Origin: Mycoplasmataceae bacterium
GTDB lineage: Bacteria; Bacillota_I; Bacilli_A; Mycoplasmatales; Mycoplasmoidaceae
DNA length: 64,000 nucleotides
Assembly (NCBI GenBank): GCA_031288285.1
Contig: JAITRQ010000014.1
Coordinates: 51,150-115,149, forward strand
Reading direction: 5' to 3'
The position numbers and the translations under genes are program-made. Positions 43,346 to 53,865 of this stretch are shown piece by piece. How positions within the stretch are numbered: position 1 is the stretch's first letter; the number at the start of each line of letters is the position of its first letter. Below the pieces are notes generated by a model, which saw only the letters and a list, made by a program, of their open reading frames with translations, was not told the origin of the DNA and ran no database searches.

Positions 43346-45232
43346 TTAATTATCTTTAATGGAATAAAAAGTTTGGATAATGTTGATTATCTGATTTAGT
43401 TCTTCAGCATTCATATAACACGCTTGAAATCGTGTACGCTTTTCTGCTTTGACATCAAAGAAATAACCATCACCATGACCGTATAACTGTATGCCACGAT
43501 AATTATCAAACATTCGTAAACTTTCATTTTGTGATTCTAATTTTAAAATAAATTTAGCATCCATTTGATCGTATATTGTTGGTTCTAATGTTTCGTTATT
43601 AGCGGTTACTGAAAGCAAGATGATACTTACCCCAGCGCGCGGACCAGAACCTAAGATATTTTTCAGTAATTCAATATTATCCAATCCCTCGGCTATGATT
43701 TTGTCAAAACTAGATATAAATACAACTCATCGTTTTAAATGAGCGGTTGGTGTTTTTTGAAACTTATTAAATTCATCAATATTGCTACTACCAATAGTTT
43801 CAAACATTTGATAGCGTTTTTCAATTTCATTTTTGATTTCAAGCATGCGCGTTTTGCATTCATTTAAATCAGTACTAATTGGATATTTCAAGTGTGGTAA
43901 AGCATCAAAATGCTTAACGGATTTATCACCCATCGGTGAAAGAACGATAAATTCTAAAGTTTTTGGTGAATTGATATAAGCTAATGAACCAACAATGTTA
44001 GATAATAGCATCGCAGCACCCGAACCTTTTTTACCAACAATAATAGTTCGTGGCATACGATTAATATCCAACAAAATAGGTGCACTTTCATAATCCACAC
44101 CTATAACCGCTTGATTATTATTGATTTTGCTTAATGATGTCAAAACTGACTTAATCGAAATTTTCGACGGGTTAGCAAGGGGAATTTCAAAATTAATAAG
44201 ATTATTTTTAAAGGTAATGTTAAATAATTCCACACCTAATTCTTTTAATATTTCTTGTTGGTGGTGCAAGATTTCATCAATCATCGCTTTATCTTCCACT
44301 TCAAAAGTAATCTCCATAAATAATGGCATAATTGTTGTTTTTTCATAATTAGCTTTAACATCAATATTCTTAAGAAATTTAGTAATTACACCTTTATACT
44401 TTTCACCATCTTTTTTACCTTGAAAATAATGATTCACACTAGTGTCAGTAAGAAAATTTAACGGTGGCGTCTCTTGATCAATTTTTAATCCTTCTTGCTC
44501 AATTTCTGCTTTGAGATAAACTACTGGTTTAACATCACCAGCGCTAGGTTTTAATTCATCATAACTATTACCGTATGTGTTACCACCCAAAATTTTAATT
44601 AATCATCTACGAATTACTTGCCATAAAGAAAATTGACTTTTATTGATAAACATAAAAACGCCACTAATAAAAATCAATACCGCAACAAAAATTACTAAAC
44701 CATATGTAGCAAATTCTCAACCACCGATGAATATTTGACTAAATATACCCCCCGAAATGAATGATGGTACAAAATGCTGGTAATCATGACAAGAGCCATA
44801 GTGAGCAAACAAATTCATATATTGATTGATTTGTTTTATAAAATCTCCACCACTATAACTATCAAATATCACATAAAAAACCGATAGACATAGAATCGTG
44901 CCAATCACGATTAATGCTAAAGCGAACAAAAACCGTTTCTTTAACATTTTTCAAGCCAATTTTGTTTTACATAATGCCAAAACAAGAAACATTAGTACAT
45001 ATAAATAGATAATAAATTTTGCATAACCAAATAAAAGCTCAAAAACATAAGCATCAACATATGTACCGATATAAGGAATGCGGGTAACTATTATTAGTCA
45101 AATTAGTAAACCGATACCTAGGAATAGACGATTTTTATTAATGGATTTTTTTGTTGATGATTTAGGACTATGTAAATTATTGTCATCAACAACTTTGACT
45201 GACAAATCAACATCTAATTTTTCGGTTGCCAT
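43346..45232 (-). CDS. ftsK: FtsK/SpoIIIE-type DNA translocase with degenerate ATP-binding motifs
   Basis: This 628-residue protein has four N-terminal membrane helices and a C-terminal FtsK-like motor fold, recognisable from DINRMPRTIIVG, NPSKISIKSVL and the FILKLESQNESLRMFDNY tail (equivalent to the family's F-x-V-S-S-x2-DSRTILD). The Walker A, consensus GTTGSGKS, reads GKKGSGAA, so the catalytic Lys and Ser/Thr are missing. The Walker B VDEFADL position reads ISSFDKI, so the Asp-Glu pair is missing too. The gamma winged-helix DNA-reading domain is absent. It is therefore probably not an active translocase. The ATG at 45232 is chosen because upstream codons are non-conserved. Confidence 0.8.
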
Positions 45233-45332
45233 GGTTATTATTCTATCATTTTGCAAAAAGCAACTGTTAAAAATATCAAATATTACAAACTTCATTGTAT
45301 TTTTACGATAGTATACTTTTATAATTTTAAAA

Positions 45333-45416
45333 GCACTCGTGGCGGAATGGCAGACGCGCTACCTTGAGGTGGTAGTATCTAACGATGTGTGAGTTCAAAT
45401 CTCGTCGAGTGCACCA
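45333..45416 (+). tRNA. tRNA-Leu (anticodon GAG)
   Basis: Acceptor GCACTCG/CGAGTGC with discriminator A and encoded CCA. The anticodon stem CTACC/GGTAG encloses TTGAGGT, giving anticodon GAG at 45366-45368 (reads CUY). A long variable arm is present. It shares its acceptor stem with the other tRNA-Leu in the window. Confidence 0.95.
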
Positions 45417-45441
45417 TATGGACTTAGTTCTTAAATTCTAA

Positions 45442-47121
45442 TTATTTAGCAAAAATAATTGTAGTAAGTACTAGCGGTCGCTTATTAAACTTTTTTTCGT
45501 ATTGTTTAGCAATAATTTTACGAATTAGATTTTTTAAATTCTTAATATCCAACTGTTGTTGATTGTGCGCTTCAACTAATAATTTGTCAATTTGCCCATT
45601 AGCATCTTCGTTAATTTGAGTAATAAGTGCTTTATTATTTTCACTCAAATTAGTTACCCCTACGACATCATAATTACTTTTTTCGATTTTGGTTTTATCT
45701 TTATTAACATACAAGCTAACTAAAACTGTACCATTTTCGCGCATTTGCTCACGTTCAAACATGGACGATGCACCAACATCTAATACACCAGCACTACCAA
45801 TAAATTGTGTTTCTAATTTCACTAATTTTTTACGGTCTTCAGCTTCAGCATTATTGATTGATAAACATTGCCCGTTATCTAATAAAAATATATTTTGTTT
45901 CGCAAAACCTGTTTGAATGGCGGCTTTAACATAATCCGCAAAATTCATGTATAGACCAGAAACAGGAATAATGTATTTTGGCTTTAATAAATCAATTAAA
46001 AATTTATGATCTTCATTAGCCGCAGAGGCTGCAATAATTTTGCTACTCAGTTTATAAATTCGATCAAGACTAGTGCGGGCAACATCGTCAAATAAATCCG
46101 CTTCGCTTTTTTCATAGCCAGCGATTGTTGGTGCAGCAAAAATAAATGTGTCATCTTCTCTTAGGTGTATTTTGTCATCATCATCACTAATAATTTTTTC
46201 TAGTTTAGAAAATAAGCGTTGTGGTGTTCCAGTTACAATCACTACGCAATTCTTTGATGCATCAATATCACTATCAGGGATAACATTTAAATTTTTAACA
46301 GCAAAATATTGTTTTTCCACCAAAAATTTAAATAACTCATTAAACGTATTAGAAAATATATTTACTGAACGTTCTTTTAGCGCAGCAATTAAAACCAATG
46401 TCAAAATTTTATATGCATCATCATCATAACAGCCAATAATAACTCTTCCAGGCGCATCGATTAAAATACTGTCAAAATATTGCGAAATGCGATAAGATGG
46501 GTTGGCAAATCCTAAATGTTTACCAGCTTGACCCACACCCGTAATTAGCATTAAATTACGACCCTTGGTGATTTTGTTAATTTCGTACAATTCGTCTTGA
46601 AATAATGGGTTTTTATTTGAAGAGACTACAAAATCATCAATATAAACAATACCACCATCGTTAGTATTAAAAACAATACCAAGTGCGTAAGGCATAGTAT
46701 TAGAAATTAAAAAAGGTGTAAAACTCGTACCCCCAATACGTTCGGTTTTTAGATGATTAATAATTCGAATATTTAAACGATTATTGTATTGATTGTTAAC
46801 GCGTTTTTCAAAGTACGTTTTAATAATCACCGCACCAACATCAGAGGTATAAATTGGAATGGTAGGAATAGCATTGTAAATGAATTCGAGTCCACCAAAA
46901 TTTTCATACTTTGGTACAAGTACAAAAATACCTTTAATGGCTCGTTTGTTTTGATTAATCCAATTAAAATCAGGGATGATTTTTTTAACACCTAATGAAA
47001 CTGCGGGTGGAGTAGAAATACCACAGTTAATAATGTATACGTCACTGTTGATGGTTAAAGTATAGCAAGCTTTGCCGTGCTCATCTAATCCCCCTAATGC
47101 GAAAAACTCAATTTTTGCCAT
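45442..47121 (-). CDS. Ribonuclease J paralogue lacking the metal-binding motif
   Basis: The 559-residue protein aligns in outline with RNase J: N-terminal beta-lactamase part (IEFFALGGLDEHGKACYTL), beta-CASP region (VIIGCYDDDAYKILTL, VIVTGTPQRLFSKLEKI) and a C-terminal domain. Where active enzymes have HGHEDH, this one has VPKYENFGG. The HSIPDS position reads NTMPYA, HTGDF reads YIDDF, and the later PVHGE position reads PVSGL. All zinc ligands are lost, so it should be catalytically dead, perhaps a regulatory partner of an active RNase J elsewhere. It is downstream of phoU on the same strand. Confidence 0.82.
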   Translation of the reverse strand: MAKIEFFALGGLDEHGKACYTLTINSDVYIINCGISTPPAVSLGVKKIIPDFNWINQNKRAIKGIFVLVPKYENFGGLEFIYNAIPTIPIYTSDVGAVIIKTYFEKRVNNQYNNRLNIRIINHLKTERIGGTSFTPFLISNTMPYALGIVFNTNDGGIVYIDDFVVSSNKNPLFQDELYEINKITKGRNLMLITGVGQAGKHLGFANPSYRISQYFDSILIDAPGRVIIGCYDDDAYKILTLVLIAALKERSVNIFSNTFNELFKFLVEKQYFAVKNLNVIPDSDIDASKNCVVIVTGTPQRLFSKLEKIISDDDDKIHLREDDTFIFAAPTIAGYEKSEADLFDDVARTSLDRIYKLSSKIIAASAANEDHKFLIDLLKPKYIIPVSGLYMNFADYVKAAIQTGFAKQNIFLLDNGQCLSINNAEAEDRKKLVKLETQFIGSAGVLDVGASSMFEREQMRENGTVLVSLYVNKDKTKIEKSNYDVVGVTNLSENNKALITQINEDANGQIDKLLVEAHNQQQLDIKNLKNLIRKIIAKQYEKKFNKRPLVLTTIIFAK

Positions 47122-47185
47122 GTATTTACTTGTACTTGAGAAACCTGATTCTTAATTAGAGAAATTATAATATAAAAACACGATT

Positions 47186-47857
47186 CTAAGGTTTTTGTTT
47201 ATCAAGAAAAAAATTGGATTGTTTAATAAACATAAAGTTTTCAGTAATATTATTAATGTGATCAACCAATCTTTCCACATGCTTTATTATCAAAATCACC
47301 CCTTGAAATAAATCCACAATTTGCTTAGCAGTATGTTTTTTAATAACATTAGAAATTTGCATTAAGATTAATTTGTATTCTTTACGGAAAACGTTATTAG
47401 CATTTTGCCAAATTTGGTAACTCTCTAAAGCGGGATTAATGTGCAACGATTTAAATACTTTGTTCATTACCACAATAGCCGATTTAACAGCGGTAATAAT
47501 AATTTTGCGAAATTCATTTGACACCTCGTGATGAGCAAAAAAACTGGTGGTATTGTTTGCCATATCTGCCATGCGTTCTAGATCTTTTATGGAATTTAAG
47601 ATAGCAATAATATAACGTAAATGATTGGCGTATGGTTGATTTTTCGATATAGTTCAAATGCATTCATCCATGATTTGTACTTCGAAATGATTTGATTCAT
47701 CTTCAAAAGAATTCAATTTAGTAATATCTTCTTGACTGAAAACACCATTGCCAATACATTTTGCTACATATTGTCACGTTGTCAAAACATGATCACAATA
47801 TTGCAAAAAAGATTTTTGCAATTCTTGTTCAGATTCTTTCATTAATTGATAGTTCAT
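47186..47857 (-). CDS. phoU: Phosphate-specific transport accessory protein PhoU
   Basis: PhoU is a helical bundle regulator of the Pst transporter. The 223-residue protein has two PhoU repeats; ILNSIKDLERMADMANN near residue 90 and HVERLVDHINNITE near residue 200 are the family's metal-binding E/D-x3-D-x2-N motifs. TGA encodes Trp near residues 28 and 67. It starts 6 bp after pstB. Confidence 0.92.
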
Positions 47858-47863
47858 ATTTAT

Positions 47864-48844
47864 TTAACCGATCTTCCCCGCAATATATTCTCGCGTTTTT
47901 TTATGTTTAGGAGCAGTAAATATATTTTTGGTATTATCCATTTCAATTACTTCACCCTGGTAGAAAAAAGCCGTTTCGTCACTAACACGTTGCGCCTGAC
48001 CCATGGAATGAGTCACAATTACAATTGTAAAATACTTTTTAATATTGTTAATTAGTAATTCAATTTTAGATGTTGCGATCGGATCTAAGCCACTTGTAGG
48101 TTCATCCATTAATAATGTTTCAGGTTTTAAAGCAATCGCGCGCGCAATGCATAAGCGCTGTTGTTGACCACCCGAAAGCGAAGTTCCCAAGTCGTGAAGA
48201 TTATGCTTGACTTCGTCTCATAGTGATGCGTCTTTTAATGCTGATTCCACAATTTTATCTAAAGTTTTTTTATCGTGAACACCATGTGATCTAGGACCGT
48301 ATGCCACATTATCATAAATAGACATTGGAAAAGGTGAAGGTTTTTGAAAAATCATACCAACACGGGTAGTCAATTCTAATGTACTAATTTTTTTGCTAAG
48401 TAAATTAATTCCTTTGTCAAAGTAAATATTGCCAGTATATGACACATTTTCAATTTGATCATTAATCCGGTTTAAACAACGAATAAAAGTGGATTTACCA
48501 CATCCACTAGGACCAATTAATGCCGTTACCTTATTACGTTTGATTTTCATATTTACATTTCTTAATGCTTGTTTAGCACCATTGTCATATCAAAAATTCA
48601 AATTTTCCACCTCAAATATATTTTTACGATCGAAATTAGACTTATTATTATCAATATTGCTTCGAGCAGATTGACGTTTAATTTTTAATAAATCTTTTTG
48701 ATTTTTAGATAGTTTAAAATACCGAAAAATGCGTGATCAAGATTTAATATTAATAAATTGTTCAACTGCTGCTAAGTCGTGTTGCTGTGCTTCAATGGAC
48801 ATATCAGTCACAGTATTTTGAGTTTTGTTTAGTGATTTATCCAT
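47864..48844 (-). CDS. pstB: Phosphate ABC transporter ATP-binding protein
   Basis: PstB energises phosphate import. Walker A is [14 protein letters not shown]-loop [16 protein letters not shown] (PstB-typical), signature [16 protein letters not shown] and Walker [13 protein letters not shown]. The 326-residue protein carries an N-terminal extension of about 80 hydrophilic residues not present in bacterial PstB (~260). The ATG at 48844 (or the one at 48847) overlaps the pstA end. It is in the pstS-pstC-pstA-pstB-phoU operon. Confidence 0.95.
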
Positions 48845-49871
48845 CATCGCTGTTTTTTATTTTAGTAGATTTTTTATTTTTTTTATGATGACAAAGTGAT
48901 TTTATGCAATAACTAATCTTATTATGAGTTTTACTAGCTTTAGTATCAGTCACTAAATTTTGCTGTTTCAATAGTCGTTTTTGCTTGTAAATATAATACT
49001 GCGGAATAATCACATGGACAACGAGAATAATGAGAAAAACCATAATCATCGTGTCTAATGCGCATTCGTACATAATGTTCGTACCTTGAGCGATAGTTGA
49101 TGTATAGATTTGGGCATAAATTCGTGTCGTCAAAGTCTGCCCGGGTTGACCAAGTGATACCGCACTTGACGAAGACAATCCTGATGTCAAATAAAGCGGT
49201 GCAGTCTCAGCAAGAATACGTCCGATAGATAATACAACTGCTGTCGTAATGCCTTGCCGAGCTGCTGGTAAAACGATTTTACTAATGGTTTCTCATTTGC
49301 CTGCGCCTAAAGCAATAGAATTCGTGCGCAATTCTACTGATACACTTTGCAAAGCTTGTTGAATCGTGCGCACGAATACAGGTAAAATAACAATCAAAAT
49401 TGTTAGTGCCCCAGCAATTAGTGACTTTCCAGCCACACCTTCTGTCGTTAATCCTAAAGTTTGAATGAAAAAGATTAAACCAAACATTCCAAATAGAATT
49501 GATGGTGTCGCTCCCAACGAGTCAATAAAAAATACTAAAATATTTTTTATTTTACCTGGTTTGATAAATTCATTAATATAAATAGCAATCATCAATGATA
49601 AAGGCAATCCAATACCAATAACAATAACAATAATAAGTAAAGTGCATATAAACGCTTCACCAGTAGTGTCTTTACCAAATGAAAATGTTGTTGCATATCC
49701 GCTTGAAAATGCTATCATCCCATTAACCAAAATGTTAATAGTAATTCATAATAAAAACGATGCTGTGAGAATAATTGCAAATCACTCCCAAAATATTTTT
49801 CACCCTGTATATAAGTAGACAAATTTATTTTTACTAATTCTGGTAGAAATATATTTGGAAAAATTAGTATT
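48837..49871 (-). CDS. pstA: Phosphate ABC transporter permease PstA, start codon unclear
   Basis: PstA is one of the two permeases of the Pst importer. Six membrane helices are visible, with the permease EAA-loop-like segment SIALGAGKWETISKIVLPAARQG (interrupted by a TGA Trp) and a long basic C-terminal tail. Coding character and the first helix (FAIILTASFLLWITIN) extend upstream to about 49877, bounded by an in-frame stop at 49878-49880. There is no ATG, GTG or in-frame TTG in that stretch before 49730. I placed the start at an ATA (49871), 9 bases after an AGG. The only conventional start, TTG at 49730, would cut helix 1. Confidence 0.75.
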
Positions 49872-49895
49872 AATATTTACCTGGGAGGAGTAGGT

Positions 49896-50906
49896 TAATT
49901 TCTCATATCAAATTTTGATTCTCGTGGGAACAAATAAAACAAATTCGGCAATTTTCTTCTCGGCAGGTGTTCATCACTTAACTTTACTACGATTTTTTTG
50001 CTTGGTAGCATACATTGCCACACCATTCAAAATCATAACAAAAACAAACATAAATAATCCAAATGCAAACAATAAAGATTGCAAAGCGGGTCCACCACCT
50101 TCAGCAAACATGTTTGCTGAAATTAACACACCCAGCGAACGTAAACCCGAGGTTAAAATACTAAAAAAGCCATCAGTAAAAATAGTATTGTATCCCTGTC
50201 CTTGCAGAATCATTGATACAGCCATTGTTTCCCCGATTGCTCTTGCAAGAGCAATAATAATCCCAACAGTAATGCCGTTGCGTGCATCACGTTTACAAAT
50301 CTTATAAATGGCTTTAGTCTTACTATTGCCTAAAACCATTCCTGCAGAAATGAAGTTCGTATTTGCCCCTTCTAAAGCGTTTAAGGATAAAGAAACAATA
50401 GTTGGTAAAACCATGAACGCTAACATAAACCCAGCAGTCACTAGGTTGTAAGATGAGCCGATATGAAATAAAGTATTAATTAATACTCCCAATGATTGGG
50501 TAGCAAATAAACCAAAAATAACTGATGGTATAGCTGCTAATACTTCAACAGTCACTCGCGCACCTTTACGATATTTAGGTAATAAACGATATTTTATAAA
50601 GATAGCGGTTTTGATACCGATAGGAGCAGAAATTAAAAGAGCAATACACGAAATTAACAGTGTAATACATAATGGTAATCAAACCGAAGCTTTATTATGT
50701 TCTAAATCAAATTGATTGCCCAAAATACCTCATCCATAGGTTTGAAACCCTTGTACTGAAGCGTAAATAATAAAACCAATTAAAGCAAAGAAAATAATCG
50801 CAAACATTCATGACAAAGTCATTGACAGTGAATGTGAGAATTTATCGGCACGATTTTTGGATTTAAATAATCGAAAGTTCGAATTAGTAGACTGCTTAAT
50901 TACCAT
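49896..50906 (-). CDS. pstC: Phosphate ABC transporter permease PstC
   Basis: PstC is the second permease. It starts MVIKQSTNSNFRLFKSKN and has six membrane helices; EVLAAIPSVIFGLFATQSLG and ALARAIGETMAVSMILQGQG are typical PstC segments. The frame ends at a TAA (49896-49898), 336 residues. It lies in the same frame as pstA, but two TAA codons separate them, so this is not the PstC-PstA fusion reported in some mycoplasmas. It starts 4 bp after the pstS stop. Confidence 0.92.
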
Positions 50907-50910
50907 ATTA

Positions 50911-52131
50911 TTAATTAGGTGAATAATCTTCGGTTGCACCAAAGACTGTTCCATCATCCCAATTTCAACCAGGATTAGTTTGTTTTACTATCTCCACATC
51001 GCTTGTTGCTAACATTCCCATTGTTGATTTTTCTGTATTTGAAAGTGGTTTAGCACCAATCGCCAACATTGTTTGTTCATCATTTAAAATCCCGCTCAAA
51101 AAATTCATCACCGCTTCTTTATTCATGACAATAGAAAAAATCATGTTCAATGGTCTAAACCAATTGTATCCATTCGTTTGATCCACTTTATTAATATCAA
51201 ACGGCACAGGATTAGTTGCTTGATTTGAGCGGTAAGCCATAATACCATAATGTTTTTGTTGAATTATTTTCATGTTGCTTGGTTGGGAAATAAACGCTGA
51301 AGACAAATATACCATGGATCCATAAATATGATCTTTGTTAAACATGTCTCATGCACGACTATTTGCTTCGTCGGTTTCATGAACAGGATAATCTTTCCCA
51401 TAATTACCAGCCGACAATGCATCTAACTGATTAGGGGTTAAATTTGTATCAATATCTTTATAGTGCATACCACCATAAAAACTAGACGCTGTACCCGATG
51501 TTAATGCGCCACCAGTTCTAGCGTAAGGTGTAATTTTTTGCTTTGCTAATATCGCGAGTTGTTGTGAATCAACAAAATTAGGATTCACAAATTCTGCTAA
51601 TGTGCCATCAGGTGGTGTGGTTGCATCTCGAGTTTGTTTAAAACCAGAAAAAATACGTAGCAAATCTGTGGCGTTGTTATGATAAGTACCAGTGTCGTCA
51701 CGATCACTAACGTACAATACCTGATTTAAAATGTCAGGATCAATAACATTAAAATCTTTAGGAGGAATCCAAACAATGCAAATAGCTTCTCAACCAATGG
51801 TAACGGTTTTGATTCTTTGCTGCTCCCACTCGTTTTGATAATTATCTCTAACGGTTGAAAATGGATTTTTAGAAGCATTGCCAATGTCAGTAAACCCGTG
51901 TGCGACTTGACTAATGCCAAACCCGCTTCCACCCGCTTCAACAGTCACATCAATGTTTTTATGATCAATCTGAAATTTGTTAGCCAATGCTTCGGCAAAT
52001 GGTTTTACACCGCTAGAACCTACGCACGAAATCGGTGTCACATTTCTTCAATCAGTAATAAATGCGGTGACAAACCCTATAGGAATTAGGCATAATCCCA
52101 CTCGAATTAGGCTTTTGACATAGCGTTTCAT
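50911..52131 (-). CDS. pstS: Phosphate-binding protein PstS-like
   Basis: This is the substrate-binding component of the Pst importer. The 406-residue protein has one N-terminal membrane helix (IRVGLCLIPIGFVTAFI) and then ISCVGSSGVKPFAEALANKF and GGSGFGISQVAHGFTDIGNA, which match PstS phosphate-binding loops (T/S-G-S, G-S-G-G). No clear lipobox is present, so it is likely anchored by the uncleaved helix. TGA Trp codons split it into several fragments under the standard code. It is first in pstS-C-A-B-phoU, preceded by a promoter at 52159. Confidence 0.88.
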
Positions 52132-52158
52132 GCTGACAAAGTAATGTGCCTATGCGTT

Positions 52159-52186
52159 ATTCTAACACAAATATAAATTTTAGCAA
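52159..52186 (-). promoter_or_regulatory. Promoter of the pst operon
   Basis: On the minus strand TTGCTA (52181-52186) and TAGAAT (52159-52164) are spaced by 16 bp, giving a leader of about 20 nt before the pstS ATG. A TGTG precedes the -10. Sequence match only; no Pho-box-like repeats are obvious. Confidence 0.5.
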
Positions 52187-52251
52187 ATATTGGTTATGAA
52201 CTATTAGTACAAATGATTTTGATAATCGTACTATTTTTACAATATTGACTT

Positions 52252-52260
52252 TGGTATAAT
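52252..52260 (+). promoter_or_regulatory. Extended -10 promoter of the alcohol dehydrogenase gene
   Basis: TGGTATAAT matches the extended -10 (TGnTATAAT). There is no good -35 at normal spacing. Transcription would start about 20 bases before the ATG at 52287. Confidence 0.55.
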
Positions 52261-52286
52261 CTACTTTAAGTAAATAATATTAAAAC

Positions 52287-53456
52287 ATGATAACAAAATT
52301 TAAACTAATACCTAAATATTACTTAGGACAAAATGTAGTAATCGATTACCTACCTAAAGAGTTAAAAAAACACCAAGTTAAAACTGCATTGTTAGTTGCT
52401 GGCGGGGGTTCAATTAAACGCAACAAACTATACGATCATATCAAAGCTGCTTGTAAACGCGCGCACGTTAAACTCATTGAACACTGGGGTATTGAACCCA
52501 ACCCACGTGATGAAGGCATCTATCGTGCCGCATTATTAGCACGTAAAACACATTGTGACTTGATTATTGCTGCGGGTGGAGGTAGTGTAATTGATGCAGC
52601 CAAAGTTGTTGGTATTGTTGCGAAAAACCCCGTATATAAAGATGCATGAAGTTATGTATTAGATAACTCACGTATTACCAAACCTTCTATCCCGTTATTT
52701 TCGATTATTACTTTAGCAGCCACAGGTAGCGAAAACAATGCTGGATCAGTTATCAATAATGCTAAAACATCTTTAAAATATTCGGTTGAAACTAAAAGTG
52801 CTATTCCCCTAGTTTGTTTTGAAGACCCCATGTATACAATGACTTTATCACCATGACAAACTGCTTGTGGAATATTTGATGTTTTTAGTCATCTCATGGA
52901 ACAATATTATGATAGTGCAACCCATATGTTTGCTTGAACTCAACAATATTTACTTGCCAGCATGAAAGTAGTTGTTAATTGTGCTAATCGTTTGGCAAAA
53001 AATAATAGTGATTATCTTGCGCGAACTGAACTTTTATGAACTTCTTCAATGGCTTTAAACAATTTAGGTACTATTCAAACTAATGGTGGTGATTGAATGA
53101 CGCATCGTTTAGAGCACGCGGTCTCGGCACTATGAGATGTTGAACACGGTGCTGGATTAGCATTAATCTGCCCAACATATCTTTACTACATGTGCAACGT
53201 GAAAAAAAATAAAATTTTTATTGCTAAATCATTAGAAATTGGTCAAAATGTTTTTCAAGTTAAAACTTTAAGCGCCTATTTTAAAAAGCTAAATGAGTTC
53301 ATTGCTTTATTAAAATTACCTAAACGATATGGCGATTTTAATAATGTCAAAAATGTTAGCGATGCGAATATCCAATTTTTAAATAAACATTTTAATGGTG
53401 TTGTGCGAAATAAACAAGATATGGCAAAATATGTATTCAGTCATATTAAACCTTAA
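52287..53456 (+). CDS. Iron-containing alcohol dehydrogenase (butanol dehydrogenase type)
   Basis: This Fe-ADH of 389 residues is an NAD(P)H-dependent group III enzyme, cytoplasmic. It has the nucleotide-binding AAGGGSVIDAAKVVG near residue 93, FDVFSHLMEQY near 198 and HRLEHAVSALWDVEHGAGLA near 272, where the iron-ligand His residues fall. LKLPKRYGDF near the C-terminus is also typical. TGA encodes several Trp codons. It most resembles butanol dehydrogenase BdhA/YqhD-type enzymes; the physiological aldehyde is unknown. It stands alone between the pst operon and gyrase genes. Confidence 0.9.
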
Positions 53457-53592
53457 TCAAGCCTAGATTACTTTAGCAGGTTAGCAAATTTGTGTTGAAA
53501 TATAGAAATATTTTTACGTGTATTTGTTCTAGATTACATGCAAATTAATTGCCAATAATAATCACTAAAATTAAGCAATTTTATTTTTGATG

Positions 53593-53628
53593 TTATACCC
53601 GTATATTATATATAATATACGGGTATAA
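53593..53628. promoter_or_regulatory. Perfect 36-bp palindrome before yaaA-gyrB-gyrA
   Basis: The 18-base left arm TTATACCCGTATATTATA is followed with no spacer by its exact reverse complement. It ends 5 bp before the yaaA ATG (53634). It contains TATAAT at 53611-53616 and at 53624-53629. As DNA it could be a dimeric operator over the promoter; as RNA it would form a hairpin over the leader. The distal TATAAT would give an almost leaderless transcript. Confidence 0.75.
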
Positions 53629-53633
53629 TTTTT

Positions 53634-53849
53634 ATGTCTACCGCGAAGATTGTTACTATTCATTCTGATTACATTACTTTAGCACAATTTCTCAAACTGA
53701 CTAGTATGATTGACAGCGGTGGGTCAAGTAAATATTTTTTGAATACTAACGCAGTTTTAGTTAATAGTCAATTAGAAAATCGTCGTGGTTGTAAATTACG
53801 TCGTGGTGATACAATTACCGTCAACCAAATTTCATTTACGATTCAATAA
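53634..53849 (+). CDS. yaaA: S4-domain RNA-binding protein YaaA
   Basis: This 71-residue protein is a single S4 domain: ITLAQFLKLTSMIDSGGSSK, NTNAVLVNSQLENRRGCKL and RRGDTITVNQISF. The same protein precedes recF/gyrB near the origin in Bacillus and other Firmicutes. Here it is 16 bp upstream of gyrB, directly after the palindrome. Function is probably linked to ribosome or RNA, not proven. Confidence 0.88.
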   Translation: MSTAKIVTIHSDYITLAQFLKLTSMIDSGGSSKYFLNTNAVLVNSQLENRRGCKLRRGDTITVNQISFTIQ

Positions 53850-53865
53850 CCATTAATTAAACACT

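Noticed and set aside
43346..45232. FtsK as pseudogene
   Set aside because: No frameshift or stop other than TGA occurs over 628 codons, so it looks maintained despite altered active-site motifs.
46148..46429. Plus-strand open frames opposite the RNase J paralogue
   Set aside because: They are reverse-strand shadows of a long, well-conserved gene.
48837..50906. A single PstC-PstA fusion protein
   Set aside because: Both parts are in the same frame, but TAA codons at 49896-49898 and 49878-49880 separate them; TGA readthrough does not remove these.
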